Source of the DNA: Gymnorhina tibicen
Lineage: Eukaryota; Chordata; Aves; Passeriformes; Artamidae
DNA: 64,000 bases
NCBI GenBank assembly: GCA_013399875.1
Contig: VXAZ01007607.1
Coordinates: 348,505-412,504, forward strand
Direction of reading: 5' to 3'
Within the stretch, counting starts at the first letter, position 1. Each line of letters begins with the position of its first letter. Of the stretch, positions 10,292 to 22,922 are shown one piece after another. The position numbers and the translations under genes are program-made. The notes beneath the pieces are model-generated. The model saw only the letters and a list, made by a program, of their open reading frames with translations, made no database searches and had not been told where the DNA came from.

Positions 10292-13200
10292 ACCCCCGCC
10301 CGCCTACAAAAATGAACAGCAACAACCACAAAAAATCTCCCGGGATTGTTAAATATCAGCGAATCGATGGCATCTTTTCATTATTTTTTATCTGCCCCCT
10401 CCCCTCACCCCCCATATCTTGTTTTGGATTGTGAATGGCTGGTGTATATTCACATCTTCACGAGCTTTGGTCATTGTGGCACCTACTTCAGTGGAATTAG
10501 TGTCTGGTTTTGGGCTGATTGGAGGACCGCTGTTTCACATGACTTCTAAATTCCCGACAATGCATAGGAGCACTTTTATTTTTCCCTGCTTTTTCTCTTG
10601 CAAGGATAAAACGACTGCTGGCTGGTATCTGGGATACTGCCTTGGAATGCTGTTTCTGGGATGCATCCATAGCTCTAAGCAGACATGGCACCCACAAGTG
10701 CTTGGAAAGGAGCAGGATCCAACCGATTCCTAGAGGAGAACAAAGTTGTGGTTACCTTCTGCTGAGTAGGGAGTATAAATCAATCTTTCTTGGGTTCTTG
10801 GAGAGGGTTTTTTTTGGTTTTCTTAAAGATATTCTATCAAGGGAGTGCTGGAGTCTTGCTACTGTATGTGTTCATTGTGCAGAACTTGTAAAGTTATTTC
10901 CTTCAGTTGTTTCCTTATTTCCCAACAGTGATTTTCCAGCTGCGGTCGGTTCCTGGGCATTTCGGTCACATCCCTGCTGACAGGTGTGGCTGTTCCTTCT
11001 GCACGTGCACTTGCTCGCAGGTTGGAGGAGTTTTTCCCACAGAAATAGGACAGTTGCTGCAATTCTGTCAGCTTTTCCCTTTTGAAGGGGCTGTTTATCC
11101 CATTCCAGCAGAGACACCGGGAAGTCCTGGCTCCTGCTGGGACGTGGCCCTTCATTGTGATCCTTTCTTCCTTTCTGAGCAGAACCTTCCTCTTTTTTGT
11201 TGAAGCAGAGACCTGGAGATGTCTGATCCCCCAGGGAGCATTTCTGAGCACAGGCAGGGCTGGCTGTGGGCGGGGAGCTGGGAGGGTGTCTGGGAACAGA
11301 TCAGAAATGGTACAAAAAGAAATCCTTGCCCCTGACACCCAGTGAAGCCCACCCTGCTCTGAGCAGCTCTGACTGAAGCAGCTGCTGTTGAATATTCCCC
11401 AAGATTTAATTCCTGGATATTTTCTGCTCTGAGGCTCTGGAAAGTGAAATCAGGAACCTTCAGTGATATTGAAGAAGCTTTTTTAAGGTATGGTGAGCAC
11501 AGCCAGCCTCTGCCACAGTGGCTCATTTAATGGGACACGAGCTGCAGCCACTCAGTGGCATTTGACCATGGGGCCATCCCTCAGTTAAATCCTCTTTTGT
11601 GAGATCCCTGCTGCTGGCAGGATTTAGGACAGGTGCTTTAAAATCACTCTTTGGCTGTAAATAAGCATTTTCTTCACTGGTAAGAAGCTTCTTTTTGGTC
11701 TGTTCCGTGCTTTTTGGGTAAATATCCAAAGTGGATGTGAAAAGAGAACATCTTCCTCTCTATCCACGCACAGTTCGTTTGTCACCCTGAAAACTGACTC
11801 TGATTTTTCACTTCTTCCCTTCTTCCCACCTCTGTGTGCAAACACCTCCCTTTGTCAGAGATTCCAGATGTTTGTGTTAATGGGAGACTCGATTTCTCCT
11901 TCCGCAGGGAGCCAGGCATTTGGGAAGCTGTGTCACCCAGCCCATTTCTGGGCTTCTAAATTGGTTTTCTTTACAAAAACCTCCCCAAAAAAGCTGCCCA
12001 GGAATGCTTTCTGAAAGCAGAGCTTTCATCACCATCCACAGATGGCTCCTCCAAAAGAGTGGCCCTGCCTAAAGTCCTGTACAACAAGACCTTGCTTTTC
12101 CTTCCCTCCTCCTCCTCCCAGCTGCACGAGATGCAAACCTGACTTGGTAAATTATTCTGAAAGACTGACACTTCAAGCAACGAAGCAAATCAGGGTAAAA
12201 TAATGGTGGAATTCTGCTCTGTCTCCAGGAGACACTGTTGAGGAGTCTGTGACTTTGCTGACAATCACTAGTGGTTCTACTTTTAAATTAACTGAAACTT
12301 TTCTGGCCTCGTAGAAATGATGACTTCTCTGGCCCGCTTTGTCTTAAGGCAGAACTCGGAGGGCTGGAGTTAAAAAAAGAAAAGTCTCCTTTTAATATTT
12401 CCAAAAGGGATTAAAGCTGGGGGGCCGAGCTTTCCCACGTGTTTTAATTTCCTCGTGTCTTTCCCAAGAGTTGCAGTTTACACACCTGCTGGGGAAGTTC
12501 TGTTTTGTCTCGTGGTTTTGCTGGTGGCAGAAACTGTTCTGTGTCTTGCTGGTCTTTGCTGCTATGTGGAAAAATGAGTGTGTTCTAAACGTGTGTGCTC
12601 GTGGGTCACTCTGGAGCGAGGCTGGGAGTCCCTAACAGATGTGGGAGAGCGTTTGCTGAGGAAATCAGGCTGGAGGAGCTTCCCCCACGGCAGGTAAAGG
12701 ATGCTCCGGGTGTTGTTCCAGCTGGATCCTGCTGTTTCCAGAGAGAGTAGGAGGGAGCAGTGCCCCTCTTGAACAGTGCAATATTGAACAGCAACACAAA
12801 AAAAACCCCTGCGTTTCCCCGGGCTCACTGCCTCGGGCTGAGGCAGCGCGAGGTTGGGCCTGAATCTCTGCCAGATCTCCGTTTCCACAAGGGAGCAAAG
12901 GAGATTTCCCAGATCCCATCCATCCTTGGCTTTCCGTGCCACGTGCATGTGTTTTTCCAGCCAGGGGGCCTCGGGAGCTCCCTGTGCAGCTTTCTGGGCA
13001 CGGCATTCCCAGCAGGAACGCGTGCCACGGTGCCACTGGAGCTGCTCACGGAGGGAATTGTGCCAGGTGGGAGAAAATTTGGAGGCTGGAGTGCTGCAGA
13101 CCCATCATTTCTCTCCCAGCAGGGCCTGAAATGCAGTTTTGGTGTAATGGCCCCGGAGCGCTCCGGCTCCAGGGAGAGGTTTGCTGTGCGGGGCATGGAA

Positions 13201-14010
13201 TTGCCCTCACAACAGGAGCCTGAAGTCATTGGGCATTTTCATTCTGGAAGGGAGACCCTCGCCAGCTGAGCTCAGTGCTCAGGCATCCCTGCCTCCGATC
13301 CAGCAGCAGGGATGTCCGGAGGACGTGGAAAAGGGTGAGGAAACACTTTGGGATGCCATCTCCCACCCACAGGAGGCAGGATCTGCAGGGGGAGCGTCTC
13401 CACCCAGTATTTTAACTCTGAGGAGTAAATTCTTTGGCAGATAGTCTTAAAAGCATGCTGGTGTCTTTTACCTCCTGTTAATGAACCTGCTTTTCCAAGG
13501 AAACAGTCCCCTGGACAGTTTATCCAAAGGTTTTATTGGATGGCAAGCAATGATGCACAGACGCTGGCTTTTGCTATGATTTTTGTTCTCTCCAAATGGG
13601 CAGTCCCCTCCTGAGACTCGACAGCTCATGGGTTGATGTAATTGTTTTGGTTTTTGGTTTTTTTTTTTTCTGTTTTGTTTTGCATTTAACTGGATTGTAA
13701 TAAGATTGACTTAAAATTATTAATTCTAATCAGTGATTAGAAATACATGTAAAGAATTTTATGTACAGTAGAGGAGCAAAGTTACATGATTTTAAATAAT
13801 GAAAAAACCCAGACTATCACCTATCCTAGAATTGGTTCTACTCAAAGAGTGACCTCTTATTAGCATGGACTGCACTGTTCCTGTTAAATGTCTATTGCAT
13901 AATTGAATTCTTTTTTGTAGATATTGTATTAAAACCCAAGTGTCTGTATAGTTAATATATAGCTGCTTATGTGTAAATGCTATTTTAAACACTAAAAAGC
14001 TTTTAATTTT
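10292..14010 (+). other. Probable DVL1 3'UTR
   Basis: No coding region is recognisable. The last ~550 bp (13,440-14,010) are AT-rich, with an ATTAAA hexamer at 13928-13933. A GTGTATGTGTTC-type GT-rich element near 14,025 could be the downstream processing element. I infer a long 3'UTR ending near 13,950-14,010. Shorter isoforms are possible, and transcript data would be needed to fix the end. Confidence 0.45.
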
Positions 14011-15771
14011 ATGTGATAACCGCAGTGTATGTGTTCAGTTCTTTGCAGTCTTGCATCATCCTTTAATTGAGATTGAGGAAATGTTGGTTAAATCTTGTTT
14101 TTCCCCTGCCACTGAAGTTCGCTGATGATTATTCAGGTACGGGGGGGGTTCTGTGGGAGCTCCCAAATCCGGAGTTTTCCTGCTGCAGCCCCAGGGGACG
14201 AACGTGCTGGGAAAACCCCTCAGTTTGTTCAGCTGTTCCACATAAATATTCCCCATTTGTGGAGTCTCCAGCAGAAACAGGGATCACTGGGACACCCTGT
14301 GCACACTCTGGTGTTCCTCGTGTTTGTCAGGGCACCCAGGCTCCCTGTAGGGTCTGAGGGGCTCAGCTGGACTCAAGATTTAAAGGTCTTTTCCAGCCTA
14401 AATAATTCTTAATTTTCCAGCCTAAAGAAAAAGAACGAAGCAGAGCTTGGTGAGGCAGATTCCCTGATCCCAGCTGATAAAAATCAAACAGCAAAGGGAG
14501 AATCGAGCATTGTTTAAATGCCATAAATCCCAGCATTTCCCATTGAGGTGGATATTAAATTATCAGAATTTAGGTGAATATTAAATGATCATAATTCTGG
14601 ACAGCCTTTTCCTGCAGGCCCTGGTGGAGTTAAATCAGACTTTTTTTCCTTCCTTATTTCTGGAATGATGATCAAAAGTTATTTAATGCTTCTCTGCTAT
14701 GGAACCCCAGCCCTGGAGCAAGGAATACTGAGAGTCTCAGGTGCACCAGCGTGGTTGTGATGAAGACTCCCTGCAGGCCCCAGGAACAAGGACTCCAGGC
14801 TCCAGGTCAGAGTTTTGGTTTTTTTTAATCACGCTGAGGAATAATTTTGGATGCAGGTGATCACAAAAATCTGGGAGAAGTGACTTTGCGGCGTGCCAGA
14901 AGGTTCTTTATTTTTCTTTTTTTAAGAATGAAAATATTCACTGGTTTAGATTAATTTGCAAATCCTTTAATTGAGCTGGACTGATGAAATTCCAGTAACA
15001 CATCGTGGAGAGATGGAAAAATTTTAATGTAGGGAATAAAAGAGCGTAAATGGAAAAACTTTTAAGGAAAGAGCAGAATAGTTCCTTGTCAGCGTGGGTG
15101 GGGAGAAGAAAAGATCTTGGTGATGTGACTGGATATTTACTTGGTTCTGTTTGGCAGCAGCGTGAAGTTTTTGGTGATCTTGGCGTGGTTTTTGGGATGG
15201 AGGAACCTCCTGCTGTGCCTCTGGAGAGCAGGATTTGCACCCTGCTCATTTCCATGGGTCTTTCCCTGATTTCCGTGGAACGCAAATGGAGCGAGCTGGG
15301 ATTTGAATCCCCTTTGTATCCCACACACAACTGCTGTGACCTGTCAGAAGGTTCTTTTTACTTCTCTTTTATTGCCCGTGTTTGAAAATTCTTAAAAGGC
15401 TTGGGAAGGGATTCCTGGATGTATCTCTGGAGCTGTTACCTGGGTAATTGTAAGGGGAAATCACCAGCAGTGGTTTCAGGGAGGTGGTGTGGGTGAGGCT
15501 TCTGGCTCACCTTGCCAGACTTGAGAGACTGATGTGAAATAACAATTTCTGGAGGTTGTTTCATTAACTGAACCTATTTTTGGCTCCTTTTGGGGGCTGG
15601 AAGGTGTTTCCAGAGAGGATGGAGGCTGCTCCTCTGGACTTAACTGCTGAGCCCTGTGCTTTCACAGCTCAGTTCATGTGGTGATTGTGCCTGGGGCCAG
15701 AGAGTGCTCAGAAACAGGATTATCTCCTTAAAAACAGCTTCTGCTGAGGAGCAGGTGACAGAGGATGTGGT
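14011..15771. other. DVL1-TAS1R3 intergenic (tail-to-tail)
   Basis: The two genes converge here. A CR1-like tail sits at 14355-14412. TTTATT at 15368-15373 reads AATAAA on the minus strand and is the likeliest TAS1R3 polyadenylation signal apart from the one overlapping its stop. I see no gene. Confidence 0.6.
14340..14412 (+). mobile_element. Short CR1-like 3' end, sense
   Basis: GGGGCTCAGCTGGACTCA followed by AAAGGTCTTTTCCAGCCTAA and AATAATTCTT matches the layout of a CR1 3' terminus (GGT...CTTCCAACC...ATTCT). Only the last ~70 bp are convincing. Confidence 0.5.
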
Positions 15772-18700
15772 TTATTGTCTGTTCACCGAGTCCCCCTCTG
15801 GCTCCTCTTCAATGGGATTCTGGAAATAATCCCCCGTGTTCAGATCAGGCCTGAACACGATGATGTAGCACTTGGGGATGAAGTAACTCACCAAAATCCC
15901 CAGAGCAGTGGCCAGGACGGTGCAAATCTGAGTGACGGCCCTGAGGACCGTCCTCAGCGTGGCAAAAATCACGAGGAAGAAGATCCAGACGACGAAACAG
16001 ACGAGGGTGGCAAAGGTGATGCCCCTGGCCACGTTGTACCTCCGGCCGGGGGTCTGCACCATGAAGGTGCACAGGAAGCAGGCGAAGGCCACGCAGCTGT
16101 TGTAGCCGTGCAGGAGGGCAAAGGCGGCCCAGGACTTGGTGCCGCACACCAGCAGCACCTCGCCGGGCAGCGCCTGGTAGTCGGCCACCAGGAAATCGGG
16201 GCCCAGCCGCAGGTGGCAGAGGCAGAGCGCGCCCTGGGCGAGGAGGGACGCGGCCACCAGGAGCCAGGCCCTGCCGCGGGTTACCCAGCGCAGGAGCCCC
16301 GGGGCGCGGCGGCGGAACTCGGTCAGCAGCGCGATCTCCAGCGCCTTGGGGAGCAGGGCGGAGAAGCAGCCGCTGAGGCACAGGGCGTAGGAGGGCTGCT
16401 GCGCCGCGCACAGCCCGGCGCTGGGCCTGCCCACGTACAGGCAGCAGCTGAGGCTCAGCGTGGCCAGCGAGAGCAGGGCGAAGAGGCTCCTGCCCCCGCC
16501 GGACGCCCGCACCACCGGGCTCTGCAGGTGCTTCAGGAAGAGCAGCGCTGTCCCGCAGCTCAGGGCCGCGCTGAGGGCCATCGCCGTCACCAAGGCCACG
16601 GCCAGGGGCTCGCCCCAGAACAGGAACCTCTCGCTGCGGTCGAGGCACCGCGTGCTGCGGGCGGGGGCCCACTGGTGCTGCGGGCACGGGGAGCAGCTGG
16701 TGCTGTCTGCAGAGAGAGCCCGGTGACCACCCCGCGGGCCTTGGGGACTTGCCACCCCCGGCAGGCCTCGGGGGCGGAGCACAGACAGGGGTTAGGTGGT
16801 GGTTTGGGTGGCGTTTTGCCTCTTTCCCTCCCTCCGAGGTGTGTTGGATCTCCAAAGCCTGTGGTAGGTCACCCTCTACTTTTCCACCCTCCTCCCTGAA
16901 GGATCCTTGTATTTCTTGCCTCTTGTTTCCCTTCCCCAGCAATCCCAGAATTTTATCCCATGCCTCTCTTCCACCCATGCCCCCAGAATTCCATCACGCC
17001 CCTCTCTCCTGCCTCTGGAGATAAAACACAAATGCTGTCCTCATTCTTTCCCTCTGGGCCCAAGAGGGTCCCCAGTGAAGAGCAGAGCAGGGAGGGGAAC
17101 ACCTGGCAATGCTTCTGGAGGAGAGCTCCCAGCTCATCATTACCTCAACCAGCAGAGAGAATAATCCAGTTAAAGCCCTTCAATTCCCCAGACCTCACCT
17201 GTGCTGCTCCAGAAGGTGTTCTCTGGACAGTCTGTGCAGTCATAGCAGCAGAGGTTGAATCCTTTTATTCGTCTGAATTGTCCTGGCTGGCAGCGCCTGA
17301 AACACTCGGATGTGGGCTCCTGGCAAAGGCAGGAATGAGCATCAGCCAGGCACCTTCAGGAGAAGTGTAATCTCCAGCAAATCAGAACGAACTGTGCCAT
17401 TTTTACCTTTTGATCTGCAGTGTGGAACTGGATCTGGGATTTACGGATGTACAGGGACTGGTCATAGTCCCCCACAGGCAGGTAGGTCAGGGTGCCGTTC
17501 CTCCAGGCCCAGAAGATGAGTTTGTAGCCAGTGTTTGTGCTGTGGGATTGATCAAACCTGAAGCTCTGGCCGTTCACCTCGAACGGGAGGGTGTTCATGA
17601 AGTGCAGCAGCTGGGGAGGAAATGAAACGAAAATCGATTTTGTTCTTGTTTGGAGGGTGATGATGGTGCGAGCTAATTCCTGTGTGCAATCAGCTGTCCC
17701 TTAGGAGATTGGGACAGTCTGGCTGTGACTGACAAAAACTGGCTGGCTGCCCCTCAGACCTTTCCTCACCTGCCAGGACCTGATGGGTGTTTTGGGACAG
17801 GCTTTTGGGGTGCAGCCCAGGGCTCTGTGCAGGGCGTGGGCCACGCTGTACACGGCCACGTGCACCGGCTGCACCGTGGTCACCCCGAGCATGGGCCAGA
17901 CGTCCCCGAGGGTGACGCGGCCGCACTGCTGGCAGTGCGTGTCCAGCACCTCGGTGTTCATGAGGCGGCTGAGCTCCCTGGACTCCCGGCAGAATTCCTC
18001 CTGCTCAACAGAGCCGAACAGCTCAGCCACGTACTCCTGGAAGCCAGGGACCGTCCCCGTCCTCATGACAAAGCCCAGCACTGTCCCGATGCTCTGGATG
18101 TTCGGGATGGAGGCGGTGATGCCAGACAGCATCCAGGCTTCCGTGCCGATCCAGACCTTCTTGCCCAGCCCCATCCTGATGCTGTGCTCCAGCAGGGCCT
18201 GGGCTGGCAGGCTGTAGGCGAACAGCACGATGACGTTGACTTTGGTGCTGTTAATCAACTTAACCGTGTCTTCCAGCTGCCTTTTGGCGCTGGGCTCGGC
18301 CAGGTCTGTGGGGATGAGCCCCTCGAAGGCGATGCAGATGTTGTCGCTGCCGACCATGCTGAGGAACAGAGCCTGGGCTCCTCGGCCGTACTCGTCATCG
18401 CTGCCGACCGTGGCGATCCAGTTCCAGCCGAACTGGTTGAGGAGCAGCACCACGGCCTCCACCAGGTTCTTGTCGCTGGGGACGGTGCGGTAGAAGGATG
18501 GGTACAGCTCCGTGTTGCTGAGGGTCTCACTGCTGGCCCCATAGCTGACCTGTGTGTGGGGCAGAGAGGAAATAAGGGGAAAGAGGGACGTGGCCACAGT
18601 CCGGGTCGCTCACCCCTTTTTTTCTTTAGTTTTAGTGCATTAAATTTGCAGAAATGGTGGGATGGTGCTGAAAACTCACCCACTCAAGGGGTGGCTCTGT

Positions 18701-20536
18701 CATGGCTGCATTCGCCAAGAGAGCCATAAACTGTCTGTCTCCTTTGTGTCCTTCATCACAGCCCCAGCCCTTATCGCTAATTAAATGATAATTAACAACT
18801 CTACACAGGGTGACACACACAAGGTGCTGTCATTTCTTAGCCCGGGGCTAAATTTCCCTGATCATTAGAGTTCTCTGTTGTGGTAACTCAGTGTTTAATC
18901 ACAGATGGATTGTCATGGAAATAAATCCGAGCTCTGTTACTCCCATTTTACATGGATCAGAGTGGTCTGAGCTCTGTTCTCTCAGGGAAATTAAACACCC
19001 AAGAACACACAGGAAACCTGTGGCAGAGGAGAGGCTGGAATCTCTGCTCTAACCAACCAAACCCCCACCAAGAGGGAAGATTCCTGCTTCTCCAGAGAGC
19101 TTCTTCACCTGTGGGATCAAGAAAGAGCTGAAGAGCTTGGCTGTCACCAGGCAGAGGTCTGACTTGTGGGGCCCGATGACGGCGGTGACGCGGGGCTCGT
19201 ACTCGGTGTAGTTGCAGAGAACCCCGATGCCCGTGGTGCCCTTGCGGGTCAGGAACAGCAGGCTGGGCTGCAGGGCCGCCAGGGCCTCGAAGCAGGTGTC
19301 ATACATGTCGTATCCCAGCGTGATTCCCGGCAGCAGGGAGCTGGAATTGTTGATCTGATCGATGGCGAACTTCATCCCCAGAGCCCAGATCAGCCCGTCC
19401 ATGAATAACCTGAGGGAAGAGGAGATGGGAACTGCGTGGCCTGGCAGTGCTGTCACAAAGGGATCAGCTTATCCCACCTTCTTTGACGTCTTGGCATCCT
19501 TGTGGGCAAGCAGCATGTTCCTGGCACTGCCAGCAGAGCATCCCTGGACCCACTTCTGAGTTTTCTACTCTGAGTGTGAGCACCTTTCCAATTAAATTAA
19601 TCTTGTCTGCCAGCAAAAATATCCTTGGAGCTTCCCAGGAGAAGGAACAGAGGTAGAGACCGGTTTAGCTGTGAGGGTCAAGACTTTTGTGTCCTTCACC
19701 CATGAACCAGTGATTCCCAAAGTGCTAATTCAGCAGAGATGTGGGATTTTTCCTGGGATTTTCCTCCTCTGTGCATCCCAGCACACTGAGCACATTCCCT
19801 GCCCCAGGGGCTGTGAAGATGGAAGGATTTTGGACCCTGCTTTGCTGCTGCCAGAGCAGGAGGAGGGACAAAGGACACCCAGCCTGGCTTTTCATTCTCC
19901 TCACAAAGAGCTGCAGGTAGGTGGTGATGTGGTGGTGGGAACCAGCCTGGTGTAACTGAGGAGGAAATGCTGCTCACACCTTCAAGCCAGCTGATTTTGT
20001 CTCCTGCTTTGCCCTGTGCTTGGTGCTGAGTGTCCTTTTACCCCCTAAAAGGCAACAGCACCATCCCAAAGTGGGATCTGCCCGTGGGGGAGCAGTGTGT
20101 GGAACCAAAACCAGCATTTACAACCTAAGTGTTTGATTCAAGCCCTGAGGAAGCCAGTGCAGCTAAAAGCTTTCATCAGAACGGGGTGGAAGTCTTGACA
20201 GCACCAAGAAAACACAAACACATTCCCATTTTGGGAGCAGTTGATGTCCCAGTGCTCCACCCCTCAGAGCTCTTCTCTGTCCCATCCCGCCAGCACCAGA
20301 ACCGCTTCACTTTCCCGTTTCTGCCAGCCCTGCTGACCCCAGCACGGCTCTTACCTCTCGCACAGCAGCAGGGTGGGCTCCGAGCGAGCCGTCAGGTTCA
20401 CCGTGTCCTTGCCAAAGGGGAACAGCCCCCCCAGGACAAAATCCCCCGGCCTGCGGAACTGAGCCGACAGGCACGAGGGGCTCAGCGCGGCGGCACAGCC
20501 GAAGCTCAGGCACAGCCAGAGCTCTGGCACCTTCAT
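15772..20536 (-). CDS. TAS1R3: TAS1R3, taste receptor type 1 member 3 (complete, six exons)
   Basis: Class C GPCR and obligate partner of T1R1 (umami; sugar sensing in some birds). Exons in coding order: 20536-20355, 19409-19109, 18549-17770, 17610-17407, 17319-17199, 16706-15772. They join in phase to 840 aa with no internal stop, and the six-exon plan is that of the T1R family. Residues 1-~25 are a signal peptide. A Venus-flytrap domain follows to ~480 (NGLIWAL-like LFMDGLIWALGMKFAIDQIN, then IPQVSYGASSETLS and GWNWIATVGSDDEYGR). The Cys-rich linker is exon 5 plus the start of exon 6 (GFNLCCYDCTDCPENTFW, CSPCPQHQW). Seven membrane segments run from ~560 to 815, ending FIPKCYIIVFRPDLN. T1R3 rather than T1R1/2 is chosen from the position beside DVL1 and overall wording. 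Intact, so presumably functional. AATAAA overlaps the stop codon. Confidence 0.95.
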
Positions 20537-20610
20537 TCTGGGGGGAAAAAGGGAATCTGGGAGAGGGAAGAAGAGCAGGGAATCCGGGCTCAGTGCTTCC
20601 TGGGAAGCCT

Positions 20611-20620
20611 CTTTAAATAG
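20611..20620 (-). promoter_or_regulatory. Putative TATA box of TAS1R3
   Basis: On the minus strand the sequence reads CTATTTAAAG, 75 bp upstream of the TAS1R3 ATG. A start site ~30 bp downstream would give a 5'UTR of about 45-50 nt. A tissue-restricted TATA promoter would suit a taste receptor. Motif evidence only. Confidence 0.4.
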
Positions 20621-22922
20621 AGCTCGGAGGGATTAAAGGAATTTGTTTAGCAAAATGCATTAAATTGAATTTGGTGGGGAATAATCAAATGCCCTCCGAG
20701 GGCACTTGGGTGCAAACCACTGCCCCCATCCTGATTGCCTTTACTCAGCGAGCAGCCTTTACTCAGAGTGATTTACAAATTCGCCAGTCACGGCTGTGGA
20801 AATTTGGGTTCCCTCTGGCAGAGGTGATAAAACTCAGGTTATCACCCCACTGTAATTCTGGTGAAAAGACCAACACAGCAGTCATTTTCACTTATTTATC
20901 TTTTAAATTCGAGGTCACCTCATCACGGAAATAACCAAATCTCCCTCAGGGCACGGCAGGAATTTGCCTGCAGAGGCCATTCCTAGGTCACAAGGTTGGT
21001 GAGCTGTCACTCAGCTGTACCGATATTATTTTAGGAAGTTGTTACTGGCTGATCTGATTTTTTTCCCTCACGTGAGCTGGGATATTAATTTCAGTTCAAA
21101 CCCAAGTTCACAGCACGGTAATTTTGGTGGCATCGCTGTATTTTTTCTGTGCAGGGTTGGATTTTAGGACAGCTCTGAATGAAAAGTTCCATTTCCTGCC
21201 TTTTTTACTGTATCATAAAACATCTTTTGCTGCCAAAGTGATGCTCCAAGGCTGGAATATTTTCCTTGCAGGAAGAGAAGCAGATACAGAGAACTAAATG
21301 CAGGAATACTTCAGGGAAGCACCAGTTCCAGCTGTGTTTCCCAGGTGTGTTCCTACTGACATTTTTTTAAGGATACTTTCCCTTTACTGGATTATTTAAG
21401 TGACAGCTTTAACTGTAAAACTTTAAAAAATAAGTTCTAAACACAATCCTGAATTTTGGGCAAGTTAAATCTTCAATATGAATATTTATCCCCTAAGAAG
21501 AATAGTTGAGAATGAATGTGACAAGGGAGAAAAAAGTATTTTTTCTTGTGGCCACGCCACCACTTCAAGATATCTAAACCCATTTTTTCCCTTGATACAC
21601 ATTATTGGATTTAATTTAAGGCATTTCATTCACTGCACAGGTGCAGTACCAGCTGATCTCCAGGGAAATGGAACAGATTTTTTCCAGGAAAGAAAATGTG
21701 AGTAGGTCACGCTGTAAATCGTTTCCCTTCCACCACCACACACCCAGAGTGTGATCCCACAAAGGAAACTCCTCAGAACCACGTTCTTCACATCATTTAA
21801 TGTCCAGTTAGTCCAGGCTCCATGAGGTAATAGTGATTTCCTGAATTTTTTAGTGTTACATTAGGCCAAAACGAGACAATCACCCTGTGCGATTCCCCCG
21901 ACTGTTCCTGTCATCCTGGACTAACCCTGGGCTGCTTTTCCAGCTTTCCAAAAGCTCCACAAATCCCATTTGACATCCTCTGGCTCTCCCAGTGATTTGC
22001 AGTAGAAGCCAGAAGCCTCACAAAGGAGTGATTTACAGTACCAGTGTGGATTTCCCCCCCAGAGAGGCAGAGAACTCATTTTTTGTAGGCATTTGACACA
22101 TTCATAAATAAAATAAACACAACTCAAGAGGCATGGCTGGCAAACTGCTCCAGGCTGCAGCCTGGGCTGGATAAAGGGGATTGTGCAGCACAGCTTAAAA
22201 TCTGCTGCACATCCCAAGTGCAAAAAGCGTGGATTCAAGGGGCAGGGAGGTGACCCAGAGGGAAGGCACTGCCGGATGGATCCCTGCTCCAGGAACGCTT
22301 TTCTCTTAAGGTAACGACATCCAGCCCCACTTCCTTCAGCTCCCGGGGCCCCAGAACGAGCAGCAGCGACGGGGTGGCTGTGACAGGGAAAGGAGCTTCC
22401 TTTCCCACGTGCATTCCTCAGGATTATTTTCTCCAGCAAAGCCCTCAGGTGGGTTTTTTGTATAAACCGAAGTGGCCGGGTGAGCTCACGTGGGACATGA
22501 ACGTGTCCGGACACCACGGTTCAAATCTGTGCTGTCACACGAGGCCAGAACTATTGCTGTAAGGGCACACAAGCTGCTGAAGTTTGGCTTGAAAAGGAAA
22601 ACACCCCCCTGCCAGCCTTGCTGGGAACAAAGAAATAAATCCCTTAGCAGCTCATCCTAATGCGGATTTTTTTTCCCTAACTGCAGAGCTCTACACACAA
22701 ACAGACAGATGTAAAAAAAAGGAACTGGTCCACATATTTCTCTTATAAAGTGAGGCATCCTGAACAGTTTGGCCAAGTCCTCAGCTCCAGGCTGGAAAGA
22801 AAAAGTGGAAATAACCACGGACAGAGAACCAGAGGCTTTTGTGCTTCTCTGAAAACGTGATTTTCACCCTGGGCTCATCCCGGTCCTGCTGGAAACGTGG
22901 CTCGGTGGCCACCCCGCCGCCG
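20621..22922. other. TAS1R3-CPTP interval
   Basis: 2.3 kb between the TAS1R3 promoter and the CPTP stop codon (both genes read leftward). It probably contains the CPTP 3'UTR; a minus-strand ATTAAA lies near 21797-21802. Moderately AT-rich. I see no coding region or mobile element. Confidence 0.5.

Noticed and set aside
9685..10331. Minus-strand frames of ~200 codons over the last DVL1 exon
   Set aside because: They are antisense to conserved coding sequence and include the N gap.
15775..16899. 374-codon plus-strand open frame over TAS1R3 exon 6
   Set aside because: It is antisense to the 7TM exon. Its length comes from high GC; the composition is Gly/Ala/Glu/Gln-rich with no domain, and it crosses the TAS1R3 splice site.
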